From the NCBI RefSeq assembly GCF_051486985.1, contig NZ_JAHVDV010000007.1, forward strand, positions 62,001 through 126,000: a stretch of 64,000 nt of DNA, read 5' to 3'. Positions 62,601 to 64,000 of this stretch are shown piece after piece; position 1 is the first letter of the stretch, and each line of letters opens with the position of its first letter. Below the pieces are notes generated by a model, which had not been told where the DNA came from, made no database searches, and saw only the letters and a list, made by a program, of their open reading frames with translations. Source of the stretch: CBFFRJ01 sp051486985. Lineage in GTDB: Bacteria > Pseudomonadota > Gammaproteobacteria > Enterobacterales > Enterobacteriaceae. A program made the translations under genes and the position numbers.

Positions 62601-64000
62601 GTCCGTTGGCGATTTAATGGTTGAGAGCGCGAAAGGCGTGGTAGATAACACCGCCGGCCTTATCCGCAGCGGGAATGACCTCAGCCTGGATGCCGCTACT
62701 CTCACTAACCAGAACACCCTGACCGACAATAAAGGTCTGGAGGGGCAGCGCGTCAGCCTGAAGACCACTACGCTTGATAACCAGCGCGGCTCTCTTCTTG
62801 CCAACGAGGCACTGGAAATTCAAAACACCGGTGAACTGAACAACAGTGGCGGTGCGCTGGCCGCCACCGGCGTGCTGGAGGTGAGCGGCGAAACGCTCTC
62901 CCTCATCAACCGCGACGGTACGCTCAAAGCCGGTAAAACGCTGAAAGTGGATGCCGATAGGCTCGATGGCAGCGGCCAGCTTTTGTCCCTGGGTGATATG
63001 ACGCTACACAGCGCACAGGCTTTTGACAACAGCGGGTCAACTATCGCCAACGGCACCCTTGACCTTACGACTCAGGGTGACCTTACCAACAGCGGCAAAC
63101 TGCTGGCGGGTAAGGCGCTCAACGTCCAAAGCGATAACCTGACTAACACCCAGGACGGCGAAATCAATGCCGGTCGAAACACGCTCACCACCACTGGTAC
63201 CCTGCTTAACCGCGGCCTGATTGACGGCGGTTACACGCGCATCAATGTCGACACCCTGACCAATATCGGTAGCGGACGTATCTATGGTGACGCCATCGGT
63301 GTCAATGCCACGACCTTCAGTAATCTCGCGGAAAATGGCACGGCGGCCACGCTTGCGGGACGGGAGCGCGTTGATCTTGGCGTCAACACCCTTAATAACA
63401 GAGACCACGGCTTAATCTACAGCGCCGGAGAGATGGAGATAGGTGGCACTCTCGATGATAAAGGGGCAGTGACCGGGCAGGCAGCGACTATCAATAACCA
63501 TAGCTCTACCATCGAATCGGCTGGCGATATGGCCATTAACGCTGGTCAGATCAATAACATCAACGATCGCTTCTCAACCGAGATCGTGACCGTTTCACAA
63601 GAGCCGCTGACGGAGTATCAGCACTCCGGCTCAACCAACCGCTGGAAAGCGGGCACGGAAAATGTCTTGGTAGATGGCAACTCTTCAGACGGCTTACGCA
63701 ACCTCAGCACCCCGGAGCGCCCAGGCGGCGGTCATGATAACTTTAACCAGTATGACTATACGCGCACGGTTGAAGAGACCCGCATCAAAGAGAGCGATCC
63801 GGCTAAAATCCTCGCTGGCGGAAACCTGACCCTTAGCGGTGACACGCTGAACAACGATAAGAGCCAGGTGATTGCTGGCGGTACCCTGAGCACCGACGGT
63901 CTGAAGAGTCTGCGCAATGAAGATGTGACCGGCGAACGTCGGACAACGGATGTGGGCACGGTAACCCATTACTATCGCATCCGTCACAAAGGCGATGATG
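59656..64000 (+). CDS. cdiA: CdiA/FHA-type TpsA exoprotein, N-terminal 1448 residues
   Basis: An open frame runs from ATG 59656 to the window edge. It has an extended signal peptide (residues 1-26 ESPR, MNKNLYRIVFNKARG; cleavage after Ala67), a TPS secretion domain (about 70-320) with ANPAGI near 178 and CNGCGF near 184, then hundreds of residues of FHA-1-like repeats rich in LNN, GG and NQ. A 41-residue unit is repeated four times at about 666-829. The C-terminal toxin and any immunity gene are outside. AAGGA seven bases upstream fits this start. Could instead be a plain adhesin or haemolysin; the C-terminus would decide. Confidence 0.88.
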   Translation, partial: MNKNLYRIVFNKARGMLMVVADIARSGRAGSARASGIGHTHSRLVCKLSAMSLSLWLAMGVIQTAQANIVADVNAAKNQQPTVLQSANGTPQVNIQTPSGAGVSRNNYTQFDVNQQGVILNNSHKNVQTQLGGMVAGNPWLAKGEAKVILNEVTARDPSKLNGMIEVAGQKAQVVIANPAGITCNGCGFINANRATLTTGQAQLNNGNLTGYNVERGEVVVEGAGMDTTGADYTDIIARSVKVNAGLWANDLKVTTGRNSVNAAHDQVTKGADEASTRPQLAVDVSSLGGMYAGKIRMIGTETGVGVRNAGAMGAQAGSVTLTADGRIENSGTVRGSEDAILQTAGEFRNSGIVTAGNNVQAHAATLTSDSNSVLAAGVGNDGKLGSAGELQLSTDGQLNAHGQTLAGGTVAISGQGVDLSGSQTQGKRMLLNANSGDLSTRQARVNASELSASTAGTASNDGGNLSADTLNLSARHLSNQKGTIVQSGKGTLTVALPGKLDNQQGQIASNGDLNVTAQALNNNGGQLLGVEGNTRLNTGSLDNTAGLISATGGDNIIQSRDAVNNTGGRIEAARTQRLEATGLNNQNGVIVARGASLALQNGDFNNQSGSLLSQGTLDIQSGDLNNQSGFLASNGALTFSGGDVDNRLGQFGTDDTLNAHFGTLTNQQGALTAGTGMTLDGESLNNDNGGLIHSXGALDARVATLTNQQGALKAGTGMTLDGESLNNDNGGLIQSGGALDARVATLTNQQGALKASTGMTLRGESLNNDSGGLIQSGGALDARVATLTNQQXALKAGTGMTLDGESLNNDGGGLIQSGGALDVRAQRISNRNSGDTGGILSLGETSLNADALDNSNGVAYSGNAMTLRGQTLDNTAGQLVANEGLTLNPALTLNNQSGLIQAKGIQATTGVLNNVDGTLNSLGELNLAADTLDNQAGTLAATGNAVIAAARLTNRDGGRVIGEGQTTIKTDSLANNNGQIQSVGDLMVESAKGVVDNTAGLIRSGNDLSLDAATLTNQNTLTDNKGLEGQRVSLKTTTLDNQRGSLLANEALEIQNTGELNNSGGALAATGVLEVSGETLSLINRDGTLKAGKTLKVDADRLDGSGQLLSLGDMTLHSAQAFDNSGSTIANGTLDLTTQGDLTNSGKLLAGKALNVQSDNLTNTQDGEINAGRNTLTTTGTLLNRGLIDGGYTRINVDTLTNIGSGRIYGDAIGVNATTFSNLAENGTAATLAGRERVDLGVNTLNNRDHGLIYSAGEMEIGGTLDDKGAVTGQAATINNHSSTIESAGDMAINAGQINNINDRFSTEIVTVSQEPLTEYQHSGSTNRWKAGTENVLVDGNSSDGLRNLSTPERPGGGHDNFNQYDYTRTVEETRIKESDPAKILAGGNLTLSGDTLNNDKSQVIAGGTLSTDGLKSLRNEDVTGERRTTDVGTVTHYYRIRHKGDD
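61651..62142 (+). repeat. Four in-frame 123-base repeats in cdiA
   Basis: Units start at 61651, 61774, 61897 and 62020, exactly 123 bases (41 codons) apart and almost identical (LTNQQGALKAGTGMTL...). A degenerate fifth unit follows. The two ambiguous bases in the window (61743 and 62034) are both within this array, each at a third codon position of glycine. Confidence 0.93.

Noticed and set aside
1..64000. tRNA or rRNA genes
   Set aside because: None recognised by sequence or structure anywhere in the window.
1..64000. Insertion sequences or an integrase gene
   Set aside because: No transposase or recombinase frame was found, even in the islet between pphA and sdsR.

Overview
The window is a stretch of enterobacterial chromosome, most like Enterobacter or a close relative such as Lelliottia or Leclercia; the species cannot be fixed from this sequence alone. 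Gene order follows the Escherichia coli K-12 chromosome from manZ to argS almost gene for gene. Several K-12 genes are missing (yebQ, yobB, yebB, torZ/torY), and a few genes not found there in K-12 are present. Two ambiguous bases (61743, 62034) suggest a draft assembly.

Layout: 1-8.1 kb holds the end of manXYZ, yobD, mntP with its manganese riboswitch, rlmA, cspC/yobF, an extra metallo-beta-lactamase-fold gene, yebO, mgrB, yobH, kdgR and htpX. 8.3-18.5 kb holds prc-proQ, msrC, the letAB envelope lipid transport pair, rsmF, yebV, yebW and pphA. 18.6-22.9 kb is an accessory segment between pphA and the sdsR/ryeA small RNA locus. It carries a VirK/YbjX-family gene, a mini zinc ribbon without a normal start codon, yedK and several small unknown ORFs. 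Part of it is bracketed by a near-copy of the sdsR 3' end, which looks like an integration footprint.

23.1-30.7 kb holds yebY-yebZ-yobA (copper-type CopC/CopD proteins), holE-exoX, ptrB, yebE, yebF, SOS-controlled yebG and purT. 31-38 kb is the Entner-Doudoroff and pentose phosphate block (eda, edd, zwf, hexR, pykA), with recognisable GntR- and HexR-type operators. 38-43 kb has lpxM, mepM and the zinc importer znuA/znuCB with a Zur site. 43.2-49.6 kb has a 31-residue membrane peptide, ruvAB with a LexA box, an unknown membrane protein, ruvC, yebC, nudB and aspS. 49.8-57.1 kb has yecD-yecE-yecN, cmoAB, a triple ERIC-like tandem repeat, cutC, yecM and argS.

From 57.4 kb to the end is a two-partner secretion / contact-dependent inhibition type locus. 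It consists of an outer-membrane TpsB transporter, an HlyC-like acyltransferase, and the first 1448 codons of a very large CdiA/FHA-type exoprotein. The toxin tip and any immunity gene lie beyond the window. This locus and the sdsR-flanked islet are the most interesting parts.
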